From positions 8,924 through 72,923 of the forward strand of contig NW_005179295.1 of the NCBI RefSeq assembly GCF_000350225.1: a stretch of 64,000 bases of DNA, written 5' to 3'. This DNA comes from Chondrus crispus. Taxonomy: Eukaryota > Rhodophyta > Florideophyceae > Gigartinales > Gigartinaceae. Under the pieces are notes generated by a model. It saw only the letters and a list, made by a program, of their open reading frames with translations. It made no database searches and was not told where the DNA came from. A program made the translations under genes and the position numbers. Positions within the stretch are counted from its first letter, which is position 1. Every line of letters starts with the position of its first letter. Positions 20,605-32,889 of this stretch are shown piece by piece.

Positions 20605-22180
20605 GGTTAACACGGTGGCGTTTGGCAGTGTTGTCGGCTTTGCGTAATTATTTTGTCTTTTTATGACTTAGTCCTCATTTTAGAAGGATATGAGTAAATT
20701 TGATGACGCTATATCACCTGATGAGCACCCAGTCTGTACGATTATGGCACGTTAAATGCACCATCACTAAGCCATTGAGCACTCGTCGCCCATTTGCACT
20801 TAAGATCTAGTGCGGATGGATTGGTCGAAAAGGCCTATTGTTTGCCAGGCTGTCCTGTAAAGTCTAAAAGGTGCAATGATTTCGTGTGCAGGGGACATAC
20901 GCATTAGTGCTGCTTTTGTTATTGCCACCCGTCGATTAGTGCAGTCTTAAAGACCGGAACGCGAATAACGCCACGTGTCACATCTGTTACCCTTGTTCTT
21001 CTACCGCAGTCCTTTTCGCTGCCAAGGTACCTGAAATATCAACGCTCCTCTCGGCACCAAACACATTTGGGAGTCAATAGTTGTTATGGCTCTGGGAGAA
21101 AAAAACGACGCGTAGGCGCTTGACTATAGCGCAGAAGCTCGAAATCACCGATGTACAGGCGAACTGAATGTACAGTAGTTGAGATCACGGAAATGTTTGG
21201 AGAACTGCAAAATTTTGGCTGCGGGCTGTCAGGTCTTTGACACTCCGTTGCATCTTAGGTCGACAAAGGGGGCGTTTCCTACTGTCAAACATGACAGAGA
21301 ACCCGACGCGGAGCAGGCAGACGATAATTACCAAGTGCATGGAAATCGATATGACGCAGTCACAGATTAATGCCGTCTCCGGATAGTGCCAGTTTTTGCG
21401 GTTCCCGACGGGGTGCCACCAATGGGTAGGCTCCCTCTACTGGCGTTTATGATTTGATTTCGTGAGGCTTCTGAAGAGCTTGTGCGTATTGCTGTTCATA
21501 AAACTTCGAAAACAGGCTATCCAGAGACCAGGCTACATACAGTGGTGCTTCAGAATCATGAAATGAATTTGACAGATCGGCATCTCCTCAAAAACAAAAA
21601 TCCTCGGGCTCTGTATCAAATGAATGAAATACCGGTGGCACATGTGCGGTATACGTATCACCATCTGCACCGATGAGGAGATATCATCGAATCATCGAAC
21701 GTCTTTAGTCAGAACCTTACTGATGCAATGTTTCACTGTTCGTGGCCGCAATGAAACCAAGAAAAGCGAGCAGATGAAAATCGCTTGATTGAACAGCATA
21801 TTGACTCGGCATGACTGCAACAACTACCTCATCGTTTAGTCGTAGTGTGTCATTGCCGATTCGAGGCAGGGACGGCAGTTTTTGAATTTAAGTTGTTATG
21901 CTCTGTTCAGACTCATGGTATGGTGCCGTCTCTTTTCAGCTTCGGCTAGAAACGTTTTTCATTGATAAACAGTATTTCGCTGCTGTGGTCGGAGAGACGA
22001 AATTAGTGTTCTTTCTGATATATGCCGCGACCCTGTTGCGCTCAGAGAGTAGCTTATTTCAAACTTGTCTTAGAAAATGACACATGCATATCGCAGTACG
22101 TATCATATTTCAATACCCAATGAAGGGATCTCTGGCAATAAGAATTGATTGACCGGGACTCTATCATAATCTCACCTGCA
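20605..22180. other. 1.6-kb stretch without a recognised gene
   Basis: Only frames of about 60 codons occur and none carries a motif. The segment may include the 3' end of the Harbinger-like element. It ends at the left LTR of the copia element. Confidence 0.4.
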
Positions 22181-22391
22181 TACAATAACAGTAGGCGCAC
22201 TACCATAAAAGGGAGGTTGCGCCACCCATAAAATGTCTCTGAACGGTTACACCCTGAACAGGTAGAATTGTAGGTGGCACGTCCTTAAGGGACTCTATTG
22301 TTGATAGCTAAATGTAGCCTACATAGTTTACCCTGAATTGATAATGATAAGCTAATTAAAGTGACCACTCGGCTAGTCAGTTACTCTGACA
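22181..22391 (-). repeat. 3' LTR of the copia element
   Basis: 211 bp, same as 42680-42890 except for two substitutions. On the minus strand it starts TGTCAGAGTAACTG and ends TGTTATTGTA, so the termini are TG...TA and not TG...CA. Confidence 0.92.
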
Positions 22392-22421
22392 CTCCCCAAA
22401 CTTTTTCGTGACAGTGCATGT

Positions 22422-22463
22422 TCACGAATTTCGATTGATCCATTGCTCAATAGGGTGTGAGAG
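22422..22463 (-). pseudogene. 3' terminal codons of copia pol, separated by gypsy-2
   Basis: The copia pol frame interrupted at 36387-36392 continues on the far side of gypsy-2 for about a dozen codons and stops at 22422-22424. This shows that gypsy-2 inserted within the pol reading frame just before its stop. Confidence 0.6.
22458..22463. repeat. target site duplication of gypsy-2, left copy
   Basis: TGAGAG directly precedes the LTR and is repeated directly after the right LTR (36387-36392). Six bases is slightly longer than the usual five for Ty3/gypsy. Confidence 0.85.
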
Positions 22464-23166
22464 TGTAGCATAACCCCCCCCCCTGGGGCTTTAAATTTGA
22501 TTAGATCAAAAACTAGATCAGCTACTGTAGAGCGTCGAGCTCTACAGTACAACCGCGCGTGTCCACGTGTACACCACGGGGACAAGGGACACGCGCATAC
22601 ACGTGCACACGTGTACCACGCGCGAACAAAGCGCGCACGCACCACGGGTAATACGTGTACTGTCAGCCTCGACATAGCTGACAGTATTACAGTGCAGGCC
22701 GACCTGCACTACAGTAGCCCACTACAGTACCTCGGTACTGTAGTGTTATGATAGATTGTTTTGTATATTAAATACGGAGCGGACCGGCGGCGGCGTACGG
22801 GCGACAAGCACGGGCTTGTCGAGGACCAACCGCCAAGGTCAGTCCACCCAGCTTATTCTAAACGTCGCCTTCGCTCTTCGCGCGCGTTTAGTCGGAGCCG
22901 AGCCGGAGTGGACGCGCAGCACGCGAGCGAGCACGGAACCGCCTCCGCCCGTCAGCACTGGTACGTCACCCAGTGCTGCTCCGGGACGTCGAGGCGTCGA
23001 TCCGCTCGTGCGTGCGCGCGTCCCTGCTCGCTCCCGCTCTACCACCGCTACCCGGGCCCGAGCCCGGTTCCGTAGCTGGTTGGCCCGCTTCACCCCTTCT
23101 CCGATCCGGGGTCTACAGGTCGAACTGCGCATACACCTCCAGTCGTCTGGGGGTGTTTATGCTACA
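22464..23166 (+). repeat. 5' LTR of gypsy-2
   Basis: 703 bp with 10-bp terminal inverted repeats TGTAGCATAA and TTATGCTACA. It contains three CACGTG palindromes (22564, 22600, 22608), five TACTGTA/TACAGTA words, an inverted pair around 22519-22548, and a TATA-like TATATTAAATA at about 22774 that could be the core promoter. ORFs within it are not retroelement genes. Confidence 0.95.
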
Positions 23167-23167
23167 G

Positions 23168-23180
23168 TGGTCTCCCGACC
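23168..23180 (+). other. candidate primer binding site of gypsy-2
   Basis: TGGTCTCCCGACC begins one base after the 5' LTR. The leading TGG would pair with a tRNA 3' CCA end. I do not name the tRNA. Confidence 0.5.
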
Positions 23181-23242
23181 TAGAAGACCCCGAGATCTTT
23201 CCGAGAAGACTTTCTTTTTCCTCCGCGTCCGTACGCGTTGAG

Positions 23243-25813
23243 ATGAGTCAAGAATACGCCACCTCGATCCGGTCCGAACCGGCGGATCCGAGGGCGGCCG
23301 CTATGCACGCACCATCACCGCCGTTCGGCGACGGCGACGCTGGTCTCCGAGACCGCGAACCGTCGCCCGAGTCCCCCGAAGGACAAGCGGCTGCGATGTT
23401 CGATCGCATAGCTGACTACATCGAGTAAGTCCGTACTTCACTCCGTATAGACGTGACGGACGCCGTCTACTCGCGATGTATGGACGAGCTCCGCTCCCTA
23501 CGTGAAGGGAGGTTCGATCGAGTCAGCCAGTCCTTGGAGAATCTCCAAGCACTAGTCGACGAGTCACACTCGCGACTGGTGCTCGTCGAAGACTCAAGCC
23601 TCGCACAGCCCGTACTGCACGGGCAAGGTCGCCCCACGAGGCCGACCTCGACGAGACGTCCCGACGATCGACCGTCCCCGTCAGCAGAGCAGTTGGGTGC
23701 GTTCGCGCACCTCTCCGCCGAGCTCAACGCTACGCGACAGCGTGCTCGTGACATGGAACGGACCATGGCCGCAAGGCTGCCCGGTGCCCCCACGAGAGGG
23801 CCCGGTGGTGCCGTACCTCCGAGCGCCGTCGCTCCGGAAGGTTGGCGTTCGACTGGCGCCGACGCCAGTCGGACTGCGGAAGGAAACTGTCCCCCGATGG
23901 GCACGAATCTCTCGTCCGAGACCCAAGCATTGCCGCCTATCCTCGTAAGTAGGCGGCAGATGGACCGCGTATCGTACGCGGACGAACAGGACCGTGGAGG
24001 AGCCGCCCGCGGATCCGGAGAACCGATGTTCTCCGTCGATCCCCGCTGGGGCGGCTACCCGCCGGCGAGTTATGCCGAGCATCCAGGTCCGGTAGATGTC
24101 CGTACGCTACCGGTTACCTCCTTCGGCACGCTAGGTCCCGCCGAGCCCGGCCTCGAGCCGGTGCATACGATGATCCAAGAGTTCAGCGCCGTCGCTGACT
24201 ATCGTATGTACCGCTTGGATAACACCTCGAGGCTCGTCACCTCGGGTGACGCGGGACGGATCGCGAAGTACGTCCAACGCTGTCGTGGGATCCGTCCCAC
24301 GATGAGGAGCTTTGACGGTACGGACCCGATCCAGCTCCTACCGTTCTTGAAGGATATTCGGATAACCTTCAATTCGCAACACCTGACCGAAGGTGTTGCG
24401 GTGAGAGTCCTCGCGCACTTCTTAGAGCGCGACGCGGAGCGCCTGTATACGAGTTATACGATGCGTGGCCTCCGCGCCGGCCAACTACACGACGACGTGA
24501 GTTGGCCGGGACTCGTGAACCAGTTCCTGAAACGCTACCTAACCGACGAAGTGTTAGGTGAAGCGTACGACGCTGTCGCGACGGCGCGACAGTAATCTCA
24601 TGAAACGGAGAGCACGTTCGCGGACCGGCTCGAAACGGCCGCGTTCCGGTGCACGGCAGTGTTCTCCGAGCAGTCCCTCGCGCACTACTTTGTGCGGGGA
24701 CTCGCTCCTGCGACCTGTGCCGCAGTTTCCGAGACAGTGCAGCGGCTGCCGAGCCGCCAGAAGACCGATCTTCCGACCATCCGCCGTATCGCAACGGCAG
24801 AAGGGACCACATACCGCGCTCGACGCGGTTTCCCTCTGCCGGATTCGAAACCGGCAGGGAGGGCTGGCAGGACTACGAAGTCCGCCGCAACAAGTTCGCC
24901 CGCCTCTACCCTCCATGTCGGGGAGGATGAGTGGCAGGCCGAACCTGTCCTCATTACGCAAGGAGCAGGGCCAGTAGGGGGTCGACCCCCTTCACCGATG
25001 TCGACCGGAACGACGTCGAGCTACGCGACCGCGTTTGCGGCCACTCCAAGAGCACCCAGGGGTACGGACCCCCGGGTCGCTGAGCTCGACATCTCAAACC
25101 GAGATACCGGAGGTGAAGCCCCTCGCGTGCGCCTCCTCACCGATGAGGAGGCGCGTCACGCGGCGACCTTCGCCTCAACGGACGGCAGCGCGTACGTGTG
25201 CTGGCTATGTCGTACGTACGGACATGCCATGTACGCCTGCCCGTTCCTGTCGCCGGAACAACGAATGTTCACGGCGTACAGGAACTACCGCTACCAGATG
25301 GAGATGCGCCCCGGGGCACGCAATCTACTCCGGCAAGCGGTCGGCGAGGGTCGTCCCCCGCGTCAAGGGTTCCCGAATCGTTCGGGTGGGGGCGCTCGCT
25401 TCGCCCCCCGTGTAGGCGGGTATCGTCGTACCGAACTCGATCGTCGGGATCGGCCCGACTACCGCCAGGCCGACACAAGGTACCCCCGCCAAGGAGGGAG
25501 AGGGGACCGAGACCGTTCTCGATTACCCCAACAGGTACAGAACGCGATCATTTACCTACAAGATTGGGTAGAGGGCCCGTATCCCCTACCCGCAGAGGGA
25601 CAAGAAGGCGAACCGGTTCGACCCGTCCCTCAGATCCTGCGACGTCCGGATGTCGCAGCTCAAGGTCAGGAAGTACCCGAGTACTTCGCCGAGGACGCGC
25701 GGCCGCAGTGGGGGGATCGTCCCGACCCACGCGGCCAAGGACCCGAAGGGGACCTGGCCACCGATAGCCAGGGGGGTAGCTCCGATAGCACCGGTAGTTC
25801 GAAAAAAGGGTAA
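23243..25813 (+). pseudogene. Ty3/gypsy gag polyprotein with two in-frame stops (gypsy-2)
   Basis: One frame runs from ATG 23243 to TAA 25811-25813 (857 codons including the terminal stop), interrupted by TAA at 23426-23428 and TAA at 24593-24595. The frame is the same before and after each stop, and similarity to gypsy-1 gag continues across the second stop, so it is a single gag. Capsid-like segments lie about 24150-24760. A CCHC zinc knuckle C-X2-C-X4-H-X4-C is at 25199-25240, followed by an Arg/Gly-rich tail. Both stops can be explained by a CAA to TAA change. Gag ends at a slippery A6GGG run leading into pol. Confidence 0.85.
25798..25810 (+). promoter_or_regulatory. candidate -1 ribosomal frameshift window, gag to pol (gypsy-2)
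   Basis: The pol frame (-1 to gag) is closed upstream by TAG at 25795-25797 and gag terminates at 25811-25813, so the shift can only occur in these 13 bases, TTCGAAAAAAGGG. The A6 run followed by GGG is a plausible slippery stretch. It is not a perfect X-XXY-YYZ heptamer in the gag frame. Confidence 0.6.
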
Positions 25814-28800
25814 AGACGGTTACGTACACGCGGTCGCGTGAGCCGTCTTTTCCCTATGAACTAGACCGATCCCCGCGTGCTCGCCAAGGACACGGGGGGT
25901 ATTGTCCGATAATACATCCCCCGCTATCGGAGTCGAGCACGGGGACTCCAGCAATGTCGACATTGCAGGAGAAACCCAACACCGAGGCCCACGTAGACCT
26001 GATGTTGGAAGAAGGCATCACCGGGACACCCGACGTCCCAGTGACGTGCAACAAGCGAGACCCGGTTCACGACGACCGACACGAGTCAGTCGACCTCCTG
26101 ACCCCCGTGAGCCCAAGGTCGCCGACGAAATTTCCGCCTCGTACGGACTCCAGCACCTGGACGGGCGTCACTGAGACGCGGACGGCCCCCGACTCGAGCC
26201 GAAGGAAACGAAAGAAGGGCCAACGCCGAAGTCGAAGGCCCCGGCGGAACGAACTCACCGATAGAGTCGCGCCCAAGGTGGTCGATGGCCTCGTATGCCT
26301 CATGACGTCGAAAATATATAACGTCTTGGGCTCCGTGGCCACCGAAGGCAACGCGTTTAAGCCCCACACGATCGCCGTCGACACGTGCTCGGGCTACAAC
26401 TTGGTGAGGAAGGCCGACCTCCCTCCCGACTGGGCCCGCTACGTAATACGGGACGCGCCATTACCACGCCTGGCTGGCGCGAACAGTAACCCGCTTCGAC
26501 TTACGGCGGTCGTCCGCCTCGCGGTCCGGTTGCGGAACACGACGTTCCGCATACCTTTCGTAGTGGCGGAACAACTCGCTGTTCCCGTTCTACTAGGGAC
26601 CGCGTTCATCGATGCTCACGTACGCAGCATCGACATCGACGGACAGAAGCTCGAACTTCGTCACGGTGGCTCGGTAGCCATCGTCGATGGGAAGGGGGAA
26701 CCGACTTCCCCTACCAGGCGACATGGTCGCCAAACGAGTCGTCCGGAAGGACGCGAGGAGGCCCCGCAGGCGATCCGAATCGCCCGCTGGGTTACCATCC
26801 CCGCGATGTCGCAAGCCCGTGTGCGTGTGACAACCGCGGGGAGGGATCTCGTGTTCCTGGAGCCCAAGCCCTCACTCCAACACCGGCATGGAGTGAGGAT
26901 AACGAATGGCGTCGCGGAAGTCCTGCCGAACCAGACATTCGAAGTCATCGTCGCGAGCTTCTCGCGACGGGAGAGGCGGCTTCCGAAGCACACCGCCGTG
27001 GGATACGCGAAGCGCAACCCCCTCGCGATCCTCACGCCCGAACGTCGAGTCGCTGAGGGGATCGGGCACGAGTTGCACCTGACCGACTTGACCGATCAAG
27101 TCGGAGAGGCAGGAGCTGGCCGATCTAGCTCCGACGAGAAGGCAACCGCTGGGAAGGAAGGGGTTGACCCGGACGAACGGTCACCTCTCTCCCAACCGAC
27201 GGCGGAGAGTACCGTACCCCCCCAGCAGAAGGATCCCGAAAATCCACCGATGGATTGGGAAAAAGAGATTGACTTGTCATACATCGACGATGACAAGCTA
27301 CGTGGCCACGTGCTCGAGATGCTCCGTAAGCACTCGAGTCTGTGGAGCGGTGCGCTCGGAACGATCCAAGCCACAGAGCACCGCATTCCCCTCGAACCAG
27401 GAACGAAACCGATTCGTTCTATGCCCTATCGGAAGGGCCCGGCCATGCGCGAAATGGTCGCGAAGGAGGTCAACAAGATGTTGAACGCAGGGGTTATCGA
27501 GCCCGCGAGCACCGAGTGGGCGTCCCCGGTGGTGCTCGTACCGAAGAAAGATGGCTCTCTTCGGTTCTGCGTGGACTACCGGCGCCTCAACGCGAAGACT
27601 GCAGCGGATTCGTATCCGCTGCCGCGTATGGACGACTGCATCGACTCGTTAGGAGATGCAGCCGTCTTTACGACGTTGGACTGCAATTCCGGTTATTGGC
27701 AGATCCCGGTCGCTCCGGAGGACGCAAGATAAGACTACCTTCACGACACATATGGGTACGTACCGCCATTTGCGCATGCCGTTTGGATTAAAAGAGGCAC
27801 CGGCCACCTTCCAACGTGCCCTCGATATCATACTCTCCGGAGTCCGCTGGCAAATATGCCTCGTCTATCTCGATGACGTTATCGTGTTCTCGCGTACGGA
27901 CGCGGAACACGCAAGGCATCTCGATACCGTCTTGAGCTTGTTGCGGATTGCCGGCATCTCCCTCAAGCTCAAGAAGTGCAGCTTCTTCCGTCCGAAGGTG
28001 CACTACCTGGGGCACGTTATATCCCCAGGTAAGTTGAGCGTGGCTGATACGGCAATCGATGCCTTCAAGACGTTCACGTTCCCGAGGACGCTGACGCAGG
28101 TGCGCTCGTTCCTCGGGGCGTGTAACGTGTATCGTCGCTTCGTCAAGTGCTTCTCGAAGATTGCCCGTCCGTTAACCGATATAACGCGCAAGGACTCGGA
28201 TCACGATTTCGATAACCCAACGGAAGTTCAGCTTCAGGCTTTCGAAAGCCTGAAGGCGGCGATGATCTCCCCGCCGATCCTCGCGCTACCACGGTACGGC
28301 CGACCGTACCTGTTGGACACTGACGCCAGTGCATATCAACTCGGGTGCACCCTCCTACAGGAGCACGACGAGCCAAACGATTGGCGCCCCGTTGGGTACT
28401 GGTCGTACTCGCTAAGCGATAGCGAACGGAACTACAGCGCTACGAAGCGTGAGTGCTTCGCCGTGGTGTGGGCCGTCCGCACGCTGCGGCCGTACATCGA
28501 AGGGACCAAGTTCACCGTCCGGACGGATCACGACGCCCTCCGATGGCTCATGTCGCTCACGGAGAGCTCGGGAAGACTCACCCGGTGGCGGCTACGTCTG
28601 GCTGAATACGATTTCACCATTCAGTACCGCCCCGGGCGCGTGCATCAGGTGCCCGATGCCCTGTCACGCCTCGTGTCGCCTCGTATCGCCGATGACCCTC
28701 GCCTCACCGTCGAGGTGGATGACGACATTCCCACCTTCGACGGGGGTACGACCGTTCGAGACGTATCGAATGAGCTCGCGGACCACGCTTGTACCGCGAG

Positions 28801-30538
28801 CTGTGATCATCAGGCCGTCCATGTCTTCGTAACGACACGGAACCAAGCCGAAGCCCGAACAAGGTCGCGCGTACGGACGCGCGACGAACCGCGAGGTGAC
28901 GACGAAGCCCCCGCTCTCCAAGGACCCAATTCGTTTTGGGAGGAGAACGACGAGTTCGACGCCCCCGATATCCAGCGCGCCGAAGACCCCGAGGCTGGCG
29001 CGCTCGACTCCCCGGTCGCCCCACCCCAGGACGACCTCCCGGCCCCTCTTACGATAGAGGAGATAGCCGAGGAGCAACGCGTGGATGACTTCTGCCAAAC
29101 CGTTTTGGCACGACAGTCTGAGTCTCGAGACTCCGCGTTCTTCGAGGACCACGAAGGGGTGCTCAAACGGAGACACCCCTTCGATCCTGATACCGTACAG
29201 GTGGTGGTGCCTCGGACGCTCCGCGCCAGGCTCCTTCGCCTGTGCCACAACCCTGCCATCGCGGGGCACCCGGGCCAGAACCGTATGTACTACGCACTTC
29301 GACGCGAGTACTACTGGCCCCACCTGGCTGCAGACGTGGCAGCCACGGTGCGAGGGTGTCGGACCTGCGCGATGAACCGAGTCAAGCTGAGGAAACATCT
29401 CAATCGATTGAGATTGTTCCCAGCTACGAGGCCTCTCGAGAGCCTCGCCATCGACATCTTAGGGCCGCTCCCCAAGACGAAGACGGGAAAACGATTCCTG
29501 CTCGTGATTACGGACCGTTTTAGCAAGCTGACGCAAGTCGTGGCGCTCCGCACGATAACCGCATACACCGTCGCAGTTGCGTTCTGCGAGTCGTGGGTGT
29601 TCAAATACGGCGTCCCTCGCACGTTGCTTTCGGACAACGGCCCTCAGTTTAATGCCAAGTTCTTCCACAGCACGTGCCGTGTTCTGGGGATAACGAATTT
29701 GTACACTTCGGCGTACCATCCCCACACGAATGGGCAAGTCGAGCGATATAACCGAACTATCGCCTCCATGGTGAGGAACTACGTGGGTGAACACCAGAAC
29801 GACTGGGATGTGTACGTGGGGCCGCTTACGTACGCGTACAACTCCCACGTACATCGCACCACACGCACCACGCCGTTTGAGCTCGTGCTCAGCAGGCCAC
29901 CGCCGGAGTTCTCTCTCCGACGGGCGGACGGCGACGCGCCCCCTTCCGATAGGGGGAACCAACGTGCCGAGTTCCTCAAGACCTTGGACTCGACTATCCA
30001 GAAGGCCTACGCGAGCCTGCGTCGGACGCAGGCTCGCTACAAGCGCGACTTCGATAAGCGCATACGACGCATTAATTCCCGGCTCCGTCCCGGAGAATAC
30101 GTATATCTCAACCCCACCGATGGGGCTAAGACATCGAACAAGCTCGCCTCGCCCGCTGTCGGACCCTACCGCGTGCTCGCCAATGACCGCCGTACCATCA
30201 CGATCGATCGTGATGGTGTCACCAAGCGCGTCTCCGCAGATCGCCGCGTGTATGCGCCACCGCCAACGGGCGCAACGCGGACGAGCACGACAACCCCGGA
30301 TGACCTTGCCGACAAGGTCACCGAGGGCACACAGTATGCCGTCGAACGGCTACTCAAGCATGGCGTCATGGAGGATGGAACTATGGAGTTCCTCATTAAA
30401 TGGGCAGACTACGATACTCCCACATGGACGGCGCGTACCCACATCCCCGAGGAGTTGGTTTCTCGTTACGCACAAAGACTCCGGGCGCGTACAGGGAGAG
30501 ACTTCACCTCGGAAGTGAACGCGGACGTTCACTCTTGA
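25798..30538 (+). pseudogene. Ty3/gypsy pol: protease, RT, RNase H, integrase, chromodomain (gypsy-2)
   Basis: The first frame runs to a stop at 27730-27732; the second continues to TGA at 30536-30538. A one-base gain near 27722-27731 causes the change, since the RT motif CNSGYWQ (first frame) and RMPFGLKEAP (second) are contiguous in the family. The protease active site reads DTCSG (26380-26394) where DTGSG is expected. RT has VYLDDV (YLDD at 27866-27877). RNase H has DTDASAY, an E in TKRECFAV, and TDHDALRW. Integrase has an HHCC zinc site (GHPGQNRMYY ... CRTCA), AIDILGPLP, SDNGPQF and GQVERYNRT. A C-terminal chromodomain (YAVERLLKH ... FLIKWADY ... TW) is at about 30330-30480, predicting targeting to methylated histone H3. 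Confidence 0.9.
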
Positions 30539-30551
30539 GGAGGGGGCCCTC
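30519..30551 (+). repeat. pol-end/polypurine sequence, inner copy
   Basis: GAACGCGGACGTTCACTCTT followed by GAGGAGGGGGCC is repeated, with few changes, at 35653-35685 immediately before the 3' LTR. It comprises the last codons of pol (NADV.S), the stop TGA and a G-rich tract that is the expected polypurine primer. Confidence 0.85.
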
Positions 30552-32889
30552 AACCGCATCGTTGCGGATTAAATTCCATCTCGAATTAAATGCACCCCGC
30601 GTACATGGGGCAAAAGGGGACGCGCGAAGGGACAGCTGTCCCCAGAGAGCAGCAACGGAATAGGTCGCGAGACGTCAAGACGTATTGACAACCGAGTTCA
30701 TCGAAAACGACCAGTTATCGCCGGCAAGAGGCAGGAGGGAGGATAGTACGTGCTGCCCTACGCAAAGCGGTCGCACCTCGAGGAGTAGAAGGCAGAGTGA
30801 CGCGGTCGAACGCGAAAATGCCCTAAAACAAGTGCCCACGAAGGCATCGCCCGTTTCGTATTGAACAGAGGACGTCAAGACGTATCGACGAAGGTCCCGT
30901 AAGCAAACCAGAGGAAGCGAGCAGCACGAGCTGCGCCCTGAGGGCACCTCGTCACGGACTGTCGGCAAGGAGCCCTCCAGCAGGGAGACGATCTCCCAGA
31001 GCGATATAGTCGCCCCGCGGTCGCCACAAGTTCTGCCGACATGGGGACAGCTGTCCTGCACGCCCGGTCCGGACCAGCTGCGCTATGACGAAATGGTCCG
31101 CGATCCCGAGTCCCCCGCGACGACGAGAAGACGCAGCGCTGCATTAGATAGCAACGACAAGTCCGCCCCAGTCGGAATAAGGGGAGAGAAAGAGACAGTA
31201 TGGGCCGCCGTCGGCTGATACACGCGAGATCAGAGCTCCAACAAACAGCCACCGCCATACCCTAAATACCGGAGAAAATATTGGTGAAATGGGAAATTAC
31301 ACTGACGGGCGGTTGCACGGGCAGGACGCCCAGACATGTGCTGTACGCGACAACGCGCAAGGGACGTCCGGACAGCGGCGCGTGGGAAGAGTACAGCGTG
31401 TACCCACCGATCGGCACACGCAAGCGGTGCCGCCCCCTGCATAATCGTCAAACCAACGGACGTCCGACGCACGGGTCGTCCCGAACGCGGAGCGGGCACC
31501 AAGAACAGCAGCCCGAGGCGCTGAGCAAGAAAAGACCCTCCCGCGGGGGATACGGCACGCGAGCAACGAACGCGCCCCCGCCGTGGGCTCGCAAGGGGGG
31601 GGCTCGAGCTCTCCCACGACCGCGCTGACGCACCGCTCGGGCGTCGAGGGAGGAGCCGACTCCCTCCTCGTCCCCCGCATGCCAACGATCGGCCCCTTTC
31701 CCCCGCTCGCTCGCCCGAAAGCGGAGCGGGGGAGACTACAGTACGGAGCGCGACGTCGCGCTAGGTAGCAGACAGGGCCGGATGGAAGGAACGCGCTACG
31801 GCGGTGACAGGCGGACAGGAAGGGAGAGCGGAGAAGTTTTGCTGGCATCCACGAAGGTCCAGGCGTTCGGACTTCCCTCTCGCCGTGGGAGCACACACCG
31901 CCGCGCGTGCGCTCACGCGCGAATGCGGACGCGGGTTATGAGGAGCAGCGACGTGCTCAGACCCCCCCGTCCGCGCGGATCAATCGAATGATCCCTCGAA
32001 CTGGCCTCCCCGCCTCCCCACCCGCGGGGCGGCATAGCGACGAGGACTGTCCTCGCCCGGGGCCCGACGACACCCCCGGGAAGGAAGAACGAGACGCAAT
32101 TTTGTCCGACCTCGATCGGCGCAAGGTGTCGACACCCCGCAGCAGGCCCCGGCAAGAAGGGAGAAATCGCAGGGGGGGAATCGAGGACCCCACACTGATG
32201 CGACGGGGGCCAATTCGGCTCCCTAAGGGGGTAGGCTCGAACTCTCCCAGGACCACCCGCACGGCTACACGGACGCGTAGCTCGGGTGAAGAGGGAGGAG
32301 ACGACTCCCCTCCCCCCATTCTCCCACACGCCGAAGATTTGCTTTCCTCACCCCTGCTCGCTCGTCCGATCTCGGAGCGGCGGGAGACTACAGTGCGAGG
32401 AAGACGTCGCGCTGGGATTGAGGTACGCAGCACGCCTGCAGTGGACGTGCAATAAGGACGAGCGGGGACGTCCCGGTAGTGTCTACGAAGAGCCAAGCGA
32501 GGCGGACTCCGGTCGGACATGCACACGACCGACGGCCGAAGGGCGGAAGAGCGGGGCGCTCGTACTCTCATCTTCCCGTAATAGTACACAAATTCGCGCA
32601 TACGGTCACACCCGAAAGCGGACGCGGCTCACGAAAGCGAACAACAAGTTCTCACCTTCCGAGCCACGCCGACAATTGGGATTGTCACCCCGCTCGCCCT
32701 GCTCGCTTGACCATGAGCGACGACGACGGCTACTGTACTCAGCCGAGCCCGACGACGAGCTCGGGAAGAAAACCACGACGCGTTAGTGGCAAGACCGGCA
32801 TCGCGCACGACCAGACCCGTTTCGAGGACGGGAGAATGAACGCGCCAAAAAATACCGCGAACCTGACAGGGACGGACTGTCAAAAAGCA
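30552..32889. other. non-coding part of the gypsy-2 extra module, with diverged internal repeats
   Basis: No supported gene. Frames of about 200 codons on the minus strand (31297-31896, 31957-32601) are Arg/Ser-rich and lack motifs, as expected by chance in GC-rich DNA. A word GACGTCAAGACGTAT recurs at 30670 and 30871 within a diverged repeat of about 200 bp. Segment 31580-31945 is a diverged direct copy of 32210-32640 (shared blocks include CTCGCTCG and GAGACTACAGT), with a weaker third copy at about 32640-32790. Confidence 0.5.

Noticed and set aside
22519..22548. Possible CRISPR-like or tRNA-like structure in the LTR
   Set aside because: A single inverted repeat (CTACTGTAGAG/CTCTACAGTA) with no spacer array or cloverleaf; it belongs to the LTR.
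22756..23241. 161-codon ORF starting in the gypsy-2 5' LTR
   Set aside because: It occurs in both LTRs (also at 35976) and overlaps the gag leader; no retroelement protein is expected there.
23404..23450. Very short intron removing the first gag stop (GTAAGT near 23424 to AG near 23450)
   Set aside because: It would be about 26 bp, shorter than normal introns, and would put gag out of frame.
31297..32601. Minus-strand frames of 199 and 214 codons in the gypsy-2 module
   Set aside because: Arg/Ser/Pro-rich, no motif, fall on diverged repeats; likely chance in GC-rich DNA.
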